This document shows positions 1 through 7,001 of a stretch of DNA of 47,589 bases, in pieces. Below the pieces are notes generated by a model. That model was not told the DNA's origin, made no database searches, and saw only the letters and a program-made list of their open reading frames with translations. A program made the position numbers and the translations under genes. This DNA is from a virus: the IMG/VR virus record IMGVR_UViG_3300043410_000388, positions 1 through 47,589 of that record; one strand, 5' to 3'. Numbering within the stretch: the stretch's first letter is position 1; each line of letters starts with the position of its first letter.

Positions 1-139
1 TTAGTTCTCCTTTAGGCATACCAAAGCCAGCACACTTAAAGTTACAACCAAATGTACGTAAGAATACGGACGGTACACCCATGTAACGTCCTTCACCTTG
101 GATACTATAAAATAATTCTGCGATTTTTAATTTACTCAT
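1..139 (-). CDS. queE: 7-carboxy-7-deazaguanine synthase QueE (partial, cut by window edge)
   Basis: Only the first 46 codons lie in the window; the frame is open to the left edge. The N-terminus reads [18 protein letters not shown] followed by RTFGCNFKC, the typical QueE start: the substrate-contacting SIQGEG box, then the radical-SAM cluster loop. Cys32 and Cys36 are visible. The classical third cysteine at +3 is replaced by Gly-Phe, so the third ligand must lie further on, outside the window. The QueE family converts 6-carboxytetrahydropterin to 7-carboxy-7-deazaguanine using S-adenosylmethionine and a 4Fe-4S cluster. The start overlaps the upstream SGNH gene by 8 bases. It fits with folE, queD-like, queC and dpdA elsewhere in the window. 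Confidence 0.9.
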   Translation of the reverse strand, partial: MSKLKIAELFYSIQGEGRYMGVPSVFLRTFGCNFKCAGFGMPKGEL

Positions 140-722
140 TTTCTTTGCCTAATAAATTTATTTCATTAATGACAGTCTGTAGTATAACAAGATTTCCTGT
201 CATTGTATAGTGATTTGAGTCACCACGTTCGTGGACCCAAAGATCGGAAAAATCTATATGATTAGTTTCGATTGCTAACTCATTTACAATTGGTATATGT
301 GATAAGCTAATATACGGAATTGATATTTTGCTATTAATTTTTTCTCTAATTAATTTGTAAATATCAATTTGGTAATCTTCATCATAAAAGTTTTCAAACC
401 AACCGATTGCAACATTAAGTTTTTTGTTGAATAAGGATTTTCTTCCTTTAAGATCAGTGTAGATTAAATCACAGTCTTTGTGAAATCCTGTTTTATGTAA
501 AGGATGTTCTTTTACATGGATTCTGCTAGGACTTGTATGACTAACTATAACTAAATCAAATGTAGATAAATCTGCATTTTCAATTTGCTTTAAAATTTTG
601 TATTCACTAATACCTGCTTGAGCTACATTAGTTACTTGATGTTGTTTTGCAAGTAAATCTACCCAACCTATTTTATTAGGCCAGTTTGCAGCAAAACTAT
701 CACCTGCAATTAATATTTTCAT
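132..722 (-). CDS. SGNH-like hydrolase-fold protein
   Basis: 196 aa. The N-terminus [15 protein letters not shown] carries the GDS block I of SGNH/GDSL hydrolases with the putative nucleophile Ser9. A possible block V is [14 protein letters not shown] near residues 160-173, with Asp and His about where the catalytic pair would sit. The Gly and Asn blocks are not clear. Such short SGNH-like proteins occur in many T4-like marine phages, and their substrate is unknown. The start overlaps the stop of the next upstream gene in an ATGA junction, so the two SGNH genes are translationally coupled. Esterase activity is possible but unproven. Confidence 0.6.
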   Translation of the reverse strand: MKILIAGDSFAANWPNKIGWVDLLAKQHQVTNVAQAGISEYKILKQIENADLSTFDLVIVSHTSPSRIHVKEHPLHKTGFHKDCDLIYTDLKGRKSLFNKKLNVAIGWFENFYDEDYQIDIYKLIREKINSKISIPYISLSHIPIVNELAIETNHIDFSDLWVHERGDSNHYTMTGNLVILQTVINEINLLGKENE

Positions 723-1537
723 GAATTCTTAAGCCACGGTAAAAACTGTGTTGCAACTAGTTTATGATATTCTCTGTTGTAATGCTCGTTGTCGCTTAAC
801 AAATATTTAGAATGATCGATCATCTTGTCAGCAAAATATTTTTCAACAGTCTTTGAAGAAATTTTAGTAGATTTTAATTTTCCATAATACTCAAAGTTTG
901 ATGGAAATTTAAGTCTTTCTGTAAAGTTAAACAAATACAATTTAGCGTTGTGGTCGGTACAAATGTTATCCCAAGTATATACAGAATTTAAAAAATCTCT
1001 TTTTTCTAAAAATGTATTCATTTCACAAAATAACTTAACCTGCATATAAGAATGTTTTCTTAAGTTAGGACTAATTAGCCCATCTTTAGGAGTTAATTCA
1101 AATCCTGGAAAACTAGTATAGTCAGTATAAAATGGTTTTTGAAATAACTGTACTTGATCAGCATGAATGTCGCGATCAACATATTTTCGATTTTGCTCAG
1201 TTGACTCGATGCATTCAAATGTAAAATGATCAACAGCAATTGGATCATCTGGCATTTCTGCATCGAATGCTAATTGAAATCTATTTAAACTAGCAAGGCA
1301 CAAAAACACAGTGTCAATGTCCGAGTGCTTTTCAAACATTGTTTTTAGCCAATCAGTGTATACACGATTGTTTACACCTGCAACTGAATAAATTGCAATT
1401 GGTTGATTATTTTCTTCGCTGTAAATGTCGCAATAATTATTGTCATTCCAAAACGTATAACTGCCTGGACCTATTTTTCCAGGAATACTAACGTATCCAC
1501 AAGTGTGGCTATCACCAATAAACAATGTGCGACTCAT
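719..1537 (-). CDS. second SGNH-like hydrolase-fold protein
   Basis: 272 aa from the chosen ATG, which forms an ATGA junction with the stop of the upstream gene; the only start further upstream is a TTG. The N-terminus MSRTLFIGDSHTCGY is again a block I GDSH motif. A DNEHYNREYH stretch near the C-terminus could hold the Asp/His pair. It is longer than its neighbour at 132-722 and shares little beyond the fold signature, so the pair may be an old duplication. The sequence is rich in aromatic residues and lacks a signal peptide, suggesting cytoplasmic action or a virion role. Substrate unknown. Confidence 0.6.
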   Translation of the reverse strand: MSRTLFIGDSHTCGYVSIPGKIGPGSYTFWNDNNYCDIYSEENNQPIAIYSVAGVNNRVYTDWLKTMFEKHSDIDTVFLCLASLNRFQLAFDAEMPDDPIAVDHFTFECIESTEQNRKYVDRDIHADQVQLFQKPFYTDYTSFPGFELTPKDGLISPNLRKHSYMQVKLFCEMNTFLEKRDFLNSVYTWDNICTDHNAKLYLFNFTERLKFPSNFEYYGKLKSTKISSKTVEKYFADKMIDHSKYLLSDNEHYNREYHKLVATQFLPWLKNS

Positions 1538-2013
1538 ATGCAATCATTTTCCTCTGCTAATTTTTTAGCAACACGATTTACTAAGTTTTGTTTCCATCTA
1601 CGTTCGTCTTTAAAATCCTTAACATCTTGCACAGCATTTTCTAAAGTCTTTGCGTAGTTAATAGCTTGTTGTTCAGACATGTTAATAGTAGTTTGACAAG
1701 TAACTGCACCAGTAGTCCACACTTCCCAAGTTACTTTTAAACGATTCCAAATACCATTAACTACATCTTTCCAGAACCAGTCAACTTCTTGTAAGTATGG
1801 GCTATCGATATCGTAATGTTTTTCTACAATTTCACCCCAGTAATCGCTTTTAACTGTTATGTGGACATTGACATCAATACCTGTTTCGTTTGCTTCTACT
1901 TCGAAGTTATGATCGTGATATTCTTGTCCGCAACTACAGACTACTTGGTACCATTTACTATCACCGAAGTCACCTCGTTTTAAAATGCCTTCTGCTGGGT
2001 TTTCTGCTTTCAT
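1534..2013 (-). CDS. conserved hypothetical protein with CSCG motif
   Basis: 159 aa starting MKAENPAEG. I chose this ATG because it overlaps the upstream stop as TAATG and has an AGGA Shine-Dalgarno about 10 bases upstream; an alternative MANLM start lies 12 bases earlier. The protein has a VVCSCGQEYHDH segment near residues 24-35 that could bind a metal, an acidic, Trp-rich centre (VDWFWKDVVNGIWNRL) and a charged C-terminal helix. I do not recognise a family. It sits between folE and the SGNH pair, in a run of overlapping genes. Confidence 0.6.
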   Translation of the reverse strand: MKAENPAEGILKRGDFGDSKWYQVVCSCGQEYHDHNFEVEANETGIDVNVHITVKSDYWGEIVEKHYDIDSPYLQEVDWFWKDVVNGIWNRLKVTWEVWTTGAVTCQTTINMSEQQAINYAKTLENAVQDVKDFKDERRWKQNLVNRVAKKLAEENDCI

Positions 2014-2231
2014 TAAATTCGCCATCCTAGCCAGGCATCGACTTGTGCCTCTGCTTCTTCCATCGAAGTAGCATATACTTTGAACCATGCTTTATCGTGA
2101 TTAGCACGAATGGCAAATGGAACTTCCCCATCAAAGAAAATTCCATTATCGCTGATTTCACGTTCTACTTCAAACTCTTTTAAATTTTTAGCACGATTAA
2201 TTAAATCGTTAGCCATGTCTACTGAGTTCAT
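2013..2231 (-). CDS. small hypothetical protein
   Basis: 72 aa, acidic N-terminal half and a Trp-ended C-terminus (AWLGWRI). No recognised domain, signal peptide or membrane segment. Its ATG overlaps the folE stop (ATGA) and its own stop overlaps the next start (TAATG). It therefore belongs to the folE transcription unit and is probably made at a similar level. Function unknown. Confidence 0.6.
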   Translation of the reverse strand: MNSVDMANDLINRAKNLKEFEVEREISDNGIFFDGEVPFAIRANHDKAWFKVYATSMEEAEAQVDAWLGWRI

Positions 2232-2923
2232 TTTGATGCGTACTCCTGCTGCATTTTGATGTTGTCAAAGAATTCTTTCTTTGTACCAGCATCATCTTTA
2301 AAGGCACCTTTTAACACAGTAGTTTGTGTTAATGAACTGTGTGCCATAATACCACGATTCTCACAGCATCCATGTACTGCTTGAATGTAAACTCCTAAGT
2401 CTGTTGCGCCTGTTGCTTTTTGGATCTCGCGGGCAATATCATTACAAAGTTCCTCCTGGAGAGTACCTCGTCTTGCACACCACTGTGCGATGCGTGTGTA
2501 CTTGCTGAGCCCGATGAGTTTCTGAGCAGCAATAATACCAATATAAGCAACGCCGGAAACAGGTTGATGATGATGGCTGCACATACTCCGAAGCTCAGAG
2601 CGAACAACAAGCATACCTTCATAACGGTCCTGTGAATCATTTGGGAACGCTGTAGCGTCTGGTGCTGGGTCATATCTTCCTGCCATAATTTCATTAAAGT
2701 ACATTTTTGCTAAACGTCTCGCTGTACCGTGCGAGTTAGGATCGTTTTCTCGATCAATAAGAAGAGCATCTAATACTTGTTCAAATGCTTGTGTTGCTTC
2801 GTTGATTAAAACTTCTTTTTGTTCTTCGTCAACAAAGTCACTAATGTTGTCACCTGCCCAGAAGCGTTTGCCTTGGGACTTCATTTGTTCTCTAATTACT
2901 TGTGCTAAATTTTTGTCTGACAT
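2228..2923 (-). CDS. folE: GTP cyclohydrolase I FolE
   Basis: 231 aa, close to the E. coli enzyme (222 aa). The catalytic-domain signatures are clear: HGTARRLAKMY (residues 65-75), the zinc site MCSHHHQP (Cys115 and following histidines), the GLSKYTRIAQ strand and VHGCCENRG with Cys186. The family hydrolyses GTP to 7,8-dihydroneopterin triphosphate, the first step both of folate and of 7-deazaguanine synthesis. With QueE, QueC and a QueD-like protein nearby, I infer a role in preQ0 supply rather than folate. GGAG lies about 11 bases before the ATG, and a good sigma70-type promoter is upstream. Confidence 0.95.
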   Translation of the reverse strand: MSDKNLAQVIREQMKSQGKRFWAGDNISDFVDEEQKEVLINEATQAFEQVLDALLIDRENDPNSHGTARRLAKMYFNEIMAGRYDPAPDATAFPNDSQDRYEGMLVVRSELRSMCSHHHQPVSGVAYIGIIAAQKLIGLSKYTRIAQWCARRGTLQEELCNDIAREIQKATGATDLGVYIQAVHGCCENRGIMAHSSLTQTTVLKGAFKDDAGTKKEFFDNIKMQQEYASK

Positions 2924-2962
2924 TTATTATAATTCTCCGATGTTTAGGCAGTGGATTGCCAT

Positions 2963-2983
2963 GCATATACTAAAAGTATACGC
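2963..2983. promoter_or_regulatory. dyad overlapping the folE promoter -10 box
   Basis: Left arm GCATATACT and right arm AGTATACGC form an inverted repeat around a 3-base centre with one mismatch. It covers the -10 box of the folE promoter, the place for a repressor or activator operator. The regulator is unknown; it could also form a small RNA hairpin. Confidence 0.4.
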
Positions 2984-3003
2984 TTTTATTTAGGTTTTTT
3001 CAA
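2975..3003 (-). promoter_or_regulatory. sigma70-type promoter for folE operon
   Basis: On the minus strand TTGAAA is followed after exactly 17 bases by TATACT, giving a predicted start about 45 bases before the folE ATG. The -35 box overlaps the end of the upstream small membrane-protein gene. Five of six bases match consensus in each box. Confidence 0.65.
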
Positions 3004-3213
3004 CTCTTCTTGAAAATATTTTGCTCGAAGTTTACGACACCCTTCTTTAACTTCGATTGGATAATCTGGACTAATTTCTGCAATTGAACAATCATACCTA
3101 ACTTCTACTTTTGGATGTGTCCATTGATACCAAGTTAAAAAAGAAAACGCAACCGCAGCTAAAATAATTACTAGGAATACATCTAAATTTTGTCTGATAA
3201 AAGAATCTTGCAT
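2986..3213 (-). CDS. small single-pass membrane protein
   Basis: 75 aa with one hydrophobic helix at about residues 10-29 (DVFLVIILAAVAFSFLTWYQW), followed by a charged domain containing two cysteines. The short polar N-terminus suggests an inner-membrane anchor with the C-terminal part either periplasmic or cytoplasmic. No family recognised. The start overlaps the end of the upstream gene by 31 bases, so it is probably co-translated. Confidence 0.55.
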   Translation of the reverse strand: MQDSFIRQNLDVFLVIILAAVAFSFLTWYQWTHPKVEVRYDCSIAEISPDYPIEVKEGCRKLRAKYFQEELKKPK

Positions 3214-3440
3214 AATTCTACATCCTTGTCTGATTTAAAATGAAAATCCATATAGTCAGGTGTAGGATGACTTGTATACCGATCTCCAGGCAGACCAAAT
3301 ACTTCCATTACGTCTGCACAAAGTTCATTCCACCAATATTCTTTTTGGGTTTCCCAAGGAATACGGATAACTTTACTTTGATCTGCTTTCAAGAATTCTC
3401 CACCGAATGCTTTATGTTTTTTTATTGCTTTGTTTTGCAT
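3183..3440 (-). CDS. small hypothetical protein
   Basis: 85 aa, basic N-terminus (MQNKAIKKHKAFGGEF) and a Trp/Tyr-rich middle (QKEYWWNELCADVMEVFGLPGDRY) ending in DFHFKSDKDVELCKILL. The middle and end read like a compact alpha/beta domain, but I do not recognise it. It overlaps both neighbours by about 30 bases. Shine-Dalgarno weak (GAAGA). Confidence 0.55.
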   Translation of the reverse strand: MQNKAIKKHKAFGGEFLKADQSKVIRIPWETQKEYWWNELCADVMEVFGLPGDRYTSHPTPDYMDFHFKSDKDVELCKILLSDKI

Positions 3441-3582
3441 TGAATAGATCTTCTTCTAACATCTCGATATATTCATTTAATACTTCAACTTTGCGAGGAC
3501 TGTCGGCAGCTATTCTAGCTTGTTCGATGTCCTTTTTAGCCTTAGCAATCTTTTCTTCGAGTTCAGCAACAGTTAAACTCAT
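3412..3582 (-). CDS. small coiled-coil protein
   Basis: A 56-aa frame reading MSLTVAELEEKIAKAKKD at its start, then a Glu/Lys/Ala-rich helix ending in QSNKKT. Heptad spacing of Leu/Ile/Val through residues 3-45 suggests a coiled coil. The start codon overlaps the stop of the upstream gene (ATGA), and the 3' end overlaps the downstream gene by 29 bases. The coupling and the heptad pattern support a real gene although it is short. Function unknown. Confidence 0.55.
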   Translation of the reverse strand: MSLTVAELEEKIAKAKKDIEQARIAADSPRKVEVLNEYIEMLEEDLFNAKQSNKKT

Positions 3583-3773
3583 CTTCTGCTAACCCTTATT
3601 CCAGTTGCACCGCCAAAGATTAATAAGAACGCAAGCCAAGTTTCCCATGTATACGGAATCGCTAATACTGGAAATAGCGTATTAAGAGACCAAATACCTG
3701 CAAGTGGCCCAACTACAATAACAAAAACTAAAAGGCTAATACCTAAAATAAGTTTTAAAAATGCATTAATCAT
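3579..3773 (-). CDS. small two-helix membrane protein
   Basis: 64 aa from the ATG that overlaps the phosphoribosyltransferase stop (ATGA); a longer frame upstream is less likely. Two hydrophobic stretches, about residues 5-27 and 42-57, are separated by a Trp/Pro loop, and the C-terminus is basic (RVSRR), so both ends are probably cytoplasmic. No family recognised. Holin-like function cannot be excluded, but a better holin candidate lies in the lysis cassette at 26953-27528. Confidence 0.55.
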   Translation of the reverse strand: MINAFLKLILGISLLVFVIVVGPLAGIWSLNTLFPVLAIPYTWETWLAFLLIFGGATGIRVSRR

Positions 3774-4318
3774 AACCAAAAATCCTCCCATGGAAAAACT
3801 AACCAGCAATCTTCTGCTCTCTTATCAACGTTCCATACAGAAAAATCTGGATCTTTAAATTCGCTGCCATAGTTATGTGTCAATACAGCAAAGCGCACGT
3901 TATCACCCCAAATGTATTTCCATTCATCTGAATCAGGAAAACATCCTGCAGGCCAATCTTTCTTAATCCAATTAATTGTAGCACCTGTATCATTAATATC
4001 GTCTACAATAAGGATTTTCTTTTTAAGTTTTTCTACGTGTTTATGCCCGCCGTAATGGGCACTTAACTCAGACGGAACAACACCTAATGCATCTTCGGCC
4101 ATCCAAAGATTACTTTCTGTGTTATCGTTGTCTCGAAGACTAACATTAAGTGTGTGCATCTTAATACCAGTATATTGACTTAGTAAATTAGCTGGAATCA
4201 GTCCACCTCGGGTAATACCTACAATGTAGTCAGGTTTCCAATCCTGTGCCGACATTTGGCGAGCAATATCTAATACTGCTCCTTCAACTTGTCTCCAGTT
4301 GTAATATACTTTTTTCAT
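3770..4318 (-). CDS. purine-type phosphoribosyltransferase
   Basis: 182 aa. The PRPP-binding loop KILIVDDINDTGAT (residues 101-114) with its two acidic residues is textbook type I phosphoribosyltransferase. An N-terminal YIVGITRGGLIPA strand-loop and the C-terminal CWLVFPWEDFW resemble xanthine/guanine phosphoribosyltransferases, where the aromatic end stacks on the purine. The family joins a purine base to PRPP to make the nucleotide. In a phage it could salvage guanine or xanthine, and so feed GTP to FolE, but that link is inference. Coupled to both neighbours by ATGA junctions. Confidence 0.8.
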   Translation of the reverse strand: MKKVYYNWRQVEGAVLDIARQMSAQDWKPDYIVGITRGGLIPANLLSQYTGIKMHTLNVSLRDNDNTESNLWMAEDALGVVPSELSAHYGGHKHVEKLKKKILIVDDINDTGATINWIKKDWPAGCFPDSDEWKYIWGDNVRFAVLTHNYGSEFKDPDFSVWNVDKRAEDCWLVFPWEDFWL

Positions 4319-4548
4319 GATACTAATGTATTTGCAAGTGATTGCAATTCTTCCTGCGTCATATTAAAGTTGTATGTACTAGAGTAACGAACGTTACCGT
4401 CTTCATCAAGACTTTCTTGAATTAAATCAACAGCAAACAGCCCTTTGGGACTAATTGATTCCCACTTTTCCATACGCAAGCGGAAGCCTTCGCTTTCTTT
4501 AATAGTTAATTCTTTTTTAGTGTGTGCAATTGATTCATGCAGTTCCAT
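4315..4548 (-). CDS. hypothetical protein
   Basis: 77 aa from MELHESIAHTKKEL, chosen because AAAGGAGAT lies just before this ATG; a longer frame upstream has no such site. Predicted alpha/beta content with an acidic C-terminal half (FNMTQEELQSLANTLVS). It overlaps the start of the phosphoribosyltransferase by 4 bases and the end of the virion-like gene upstream by 14. No family recognised. Confidence 0.6.
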   Translation of the reverse strand: MELHESIAHTKKELTIKESEGFRLRMEKWESISPKGLFAVDLIQESLDEDGNVRYSSTYNFNMTQEELQSLANTLVS

Positions 4549-4927
4549 CTTTATCTCCTTTAATACGATCCCATGTACGGTACTTTTCCAATTCGTGCAT
4601 ATACTGTTTGTATAAATCTGCAAGCTTCGGATGCTTATGTTCCATTGTAACATCTCTTGTTGGAATTTGCAAGACTGATTCGATTGTAGATAGCCGTTCT
4701 TCTAAGTCTACACCATTCATTATAACTTTACCTTTTACTTCAAGTGCAGCTTTTTCTTCTAATACTATCTTATCTTCGCCGTGTGGAATAGACATAATAG
4801 TTTTATGATTACTACTAGTGAAGTTAGTAGTTGGAGCAGCCCACGAAACCCCGTTTGATGTAGATGTTAACAAAGATCCAGTAGTTGTTGGATAAGCTAA
4901 ATTAGTTACTGGTATAGAAACAGCCAT
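4535..4927 (-). CDS. putative virion structural protein
   Basis: 130 aa. The N-terminal 50 residues are Thr/Ser/Asn-rich with short beta patterns typical of phage fibre or decoration proteins. The C-terminal half is helical: KVIMNGVDLEERLSTIESVL, then PTRDVTMEHKHPKLADLYKQYMHELEKYRTWD. The DLEERLSTIESVLQIPTRD pattern is common in small virion-associated proteins of T4-like marine phages, as I recall. It abuts another Ser/Thr-rich protein with a TAATG junction, so the two probably form a pair. Confidence 0.5.
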   Translation of the reverse strand: MAVSIPVTNLAYPTTTGSLLTSTSNGVSWAAPTTNFTSSNHKTIMSIPHGEDKIVLEEKAALEVKGKVIMNGVDLEERLSTIESVLQIPTRDVTMEHKHPKLADLYKQYMHELEKYRTWDRIKGDKDGTA

Positions 4928-5340
4928 TACGGTTTAATCCTTCTTTCCGGCGGCGTGTCAAAATCATCTTTTACTAAATTGTATGTGTTTTTAAATTTTT
5001 CAAAAGCAATTTTGAGCCCAGGATATTCTTCGCACATCTTTTCAATTCTAGACCATGCAGGAAAGCAGTCAACAAATTCGCTATTACCCCAAATACTAAT
5101 ATTACTAATGTTAATATTAGGTATGCAGTAATTTGATGCCGATGTTGTAGATGTAATATTACTAAATGATATAGTTGATGCACCCGAACCTATAGAATAT
5201 GTATAACAAGGATTTGTATAACAACTACTACTACCGGATGATATAGTAATAGTGTCTTGAGCAGAAATACTGTTTAACGCAGCTATCTGTTCATCACTTA
5301 ATGTTATTGAGTAATCCTCTTGCGCTGAAGAAGTTGTCAC
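4927..5340 (-). CDS. putative virion structural protein, GTG start
   Basis: 137 aa. I place the start at a GTG because a perfect GGAGGT lies 6 bases upstream; a frame from further upstream would overlap the glycosyltransferase more. The middle is Ser/Thr/Ile-rich with cysteines (SSSCYTNPCYTYS). The C-terminus (FPAWSRIEKMCEEYPGLKIAFEKFKNTY) is a helical domain found at the end of several small phage virion-like proteins. It overlaps the glycosyltransferase end by 47 bases and is coupled to the downstream virion-like gene. Confidence 0.5.
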   Translation of the reverse strand: MTTSSAQEDYSITLSDEQIAALNSISAQDTITISSGSSSCYTNPCYTYSIGSGASTISFSNITSTTSASNYCIPNINISNISIWGNSEFVDCFPAWSRIEKMCEEYPGLKIAFEKFKNTYNLVKDDFDTPPERRIKP

Positions 5341-6358
5341 GTAAGACCTCCATTTGTTTATGTACAAGTGGAAGGTACTTATTGTAATCTTCCATGTACT
5401 CTACGATTTTATCGCAGACTTCTTTTCTGTTGGCTACATAATGATCCCAACTATCAGTCCAATTGCTTGGATACTTAAATTCATCCATTGCCATTTCGCT
5501 GTAGCTTAAACGATTTGGAACCATTGGTATGGCATCTACTACTGCGCCTTCGTACCAACTAATACCTAATGTTTCTTGCAAGTTTGCACTAAACACCAAT
5601 TTTGCTTCGCCTAACAAGTTATGATATTCATTTTTTGTTAGATGTTGATCCTGGCACACGATGAAATCATATTTAGGTAGTTGCTCTTTAAGATCCCTAA
5701 AAATTTCAACTTGTTTCTCTGGTGCGATGCGATGTGGGAACAATACAAGGTTACGTTTTTCCATACCCTTATATTCTAATAATGCGTCCTGCATATATTC
5801 CATTGGCCACCCTGTTCGAACAATTTTTCCATCTGTTAAATAATCTTTACTAGAGTTACCTAGTAAGTTTTCTTTAAACATATCAATATGGAATTCTGTT
5901 GCAAAATAGTTGTGATCAATTGCGTGGAAGAAACTTTGTTCTGCACGTCTAACCCATTTTGCAGGACCAATAAGTCTTCCTAAAAAATCTTGTGGATCAT
6001 AACTACCGGCGTGCCATAGTGCGTGAATAGTTACAGGAATTTGTAACAACTCACTCATATACTTTAAGTTGATGATACCAGGGTGCCAAGCATCAGTAAA
6101 GATAAAGTGATCGCCGGGATGAACGGATCCGTTACAAAATAAACGGCCCATCTGCTCAACTTGACTAGCTTTATATATGTTAGTCCCACCAAAATTGAGA
6201 AAAGCGCCTGGAGTGGTAGCACTAGGAATATCCGAAGGGCCACTGATAATTTGAACATGATGTCCTGCCTTTCGTAAGAGTTCAGGTACATGAGACTTCC
6301 ATTGTCCCGTGTACCTAGTCTCGACTGCTTCTAAATCAACGAGAAAAATTCTGCTCAT
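5294..6358 (-). CDS. GT-B fold glycosyltransferase
   Basis: 354 aa. The C-terminal half has the GT-B donor-domain pattern: NLVLFPHRIAPEKQVEIF (about 203-220), then the acidic NLQETLGISWYEG (about 260-272), like the E-x7-E nucleotide-sugar motif of GT4-type enzymes, and AIPMVPNRLSYSEM. The N-terminal half holds GHHVQIISGP and TDAWHPG strands of the acceptor domain. The family moves a sugar from a nucleotide-sugar donor. In T4-like phages such enzymes may modify DNA bases, proteins or the host surface; I cannot choose from sequence. It overlaps its upstream neighbour by 23 bases. Confidence 0.75.
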   Translation of the reverse strand: MSRIFLVDLEAVETRYTGQWKSHVPELLRKAGHHVQIISGPSDIPSATTPGAFLNFGGTNIYKASQVEQMGRLFCNGSVHPGDHFIFTDAWHPGIINLKYMSELLQIPVTIHALWHAGSYDPQDFLGRLIGPAKWVRRAEQSFFHAIDHNYFATEFHIDMFKENLLGNSSKDYLTDGKIVRTGWPMEYMQDALLEYKGMEKRNLVLFPHRIAPEKQVEIFRDLKEQLPKYDFIVCQDQHLTKNEYHNLLGEAKLVFSANLQETLGISWYEGAVVDAIPMVPNRLSYSEMAMDEFKYPSNWTDSWDHYVANRKEVCDKIVEYMEDYNKYLPLVHKQMEVLRDNFFSARGLLNNIK

Positions 6359-6599
6359 AGCGTCTGTTATTGTTAAAGCGAGGTTTGTTGCCTTGATACG
6401 GCTTACGTGGTCGCTTACTGTTTAAGTATCCACGGTATTGTGGATGATGGTTGCCCCTGATACTGTAGTGTGCAGGGTCGAACTCTAATAGTTCAAATCG
6501 GCAGTAATCTAGATAGTTGTCTAGTGCATCAAAGATTTCTGCAGCCTCTTTACCGTTTTTAGTTTCTGAGTAAACGATGTCGTTATAGTTTTTAGCCAT
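6336..6599 (-). CDS. small basic hypothetical protein
   Basis: 87 aa. An acidic helical N-terminal half (EAAEIFDALDNYLDYCRFELLEFD) is followed by an Arg/Asn/Lys/Tyr-rich tail (SKRPRKPYQGNKPRFNNNRR) that is probably disordered and could bind nucleic acid. No recognised domain. It lies between the QueD-like gene and the glycosyltransferase, overlapping the latter. Confidence 0.6.
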   Translation of the reverse strand: MAKNYNDIVYSETKNGKEAAEIFDALDNYLDYCRFELLEFDPAHYSIRGNHHPQYRGYLNSKRPRKPYQGNKPRFNNNRRYEQNFSR

Positions 6600-6611
6600 A
6601 ATAGCCTCTTA

Positions 6612-7001
6612 TTAGTATTTGATAAATGAACCATTTTCTCCGTCTTCGGAGACCTCAATCCAGATCTCGCGACCTGGATACTTATTGGAGATGGCGTCAT
6701 ACAAATCGCCTGACATCATCTCACAACTCTTGTAGTCTAGTTGGAGTGTACCTTCTTTGTACAAGTTCTCCAACCAGCGTTTAAACTGGATGAATTCGAT
6801 ATCGCGATCATCGTGTGTAACACTAATCCAAACTTTAAAATGGAAAATGTGACGATGCGGATAACCAAGGAAACTTACATCATATTCATCGCCTGTGGAA
6901 AGCGATATGTCTGTAAGTGCGGCTGGATATTTGTGCATACCTTCTTTGCGAAAGGTAACCCAAATCATTTTATTAGGACGGATGTCTTGTTTAATAATCA
7001 T
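6612..7001 (-). CDS. queD: QueD / 6-pyruvoyl-tetrahydropterin-synthase-like protein
   Basis: 129 aa, the usual QueD length. Matches to the T-fold pattern in order: His23 in GMHKYPAA; the HxH pair His49/His51 in PHRHIFHFKVWI, as in the family HGH; IEFIQFK (about 69-74) in place of the DF-x-LK motif; SCEMMSGDLYDAI (about 92-104) in place of PT-x-EN; and a final strand IWIEVSED. Together these could form the three-histidine zinc site. The catalytic cysteine just before HGH is missing; only Cys93 exists. The family makes 6-carboxytetrahydropterin from dihydroneopterin triphosphate. With folE and queE nearby this role is likely, but divergence lowers certainty. Coupled to the gene upstream by ATGA. 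Confidence 0.6.
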   Translation of the reverse strand: MIIKQDIRPNKMIWVTFRKEGMHKYPAALTDISLSTGDEYDVSFLGYPHRHIFHFKVWISVTHDDRDIEFIQFKRWLENLYKEGTLQLDYKSCEMMSGDLYDAISNKYPGREIWIEVSEDGENGSFIKY

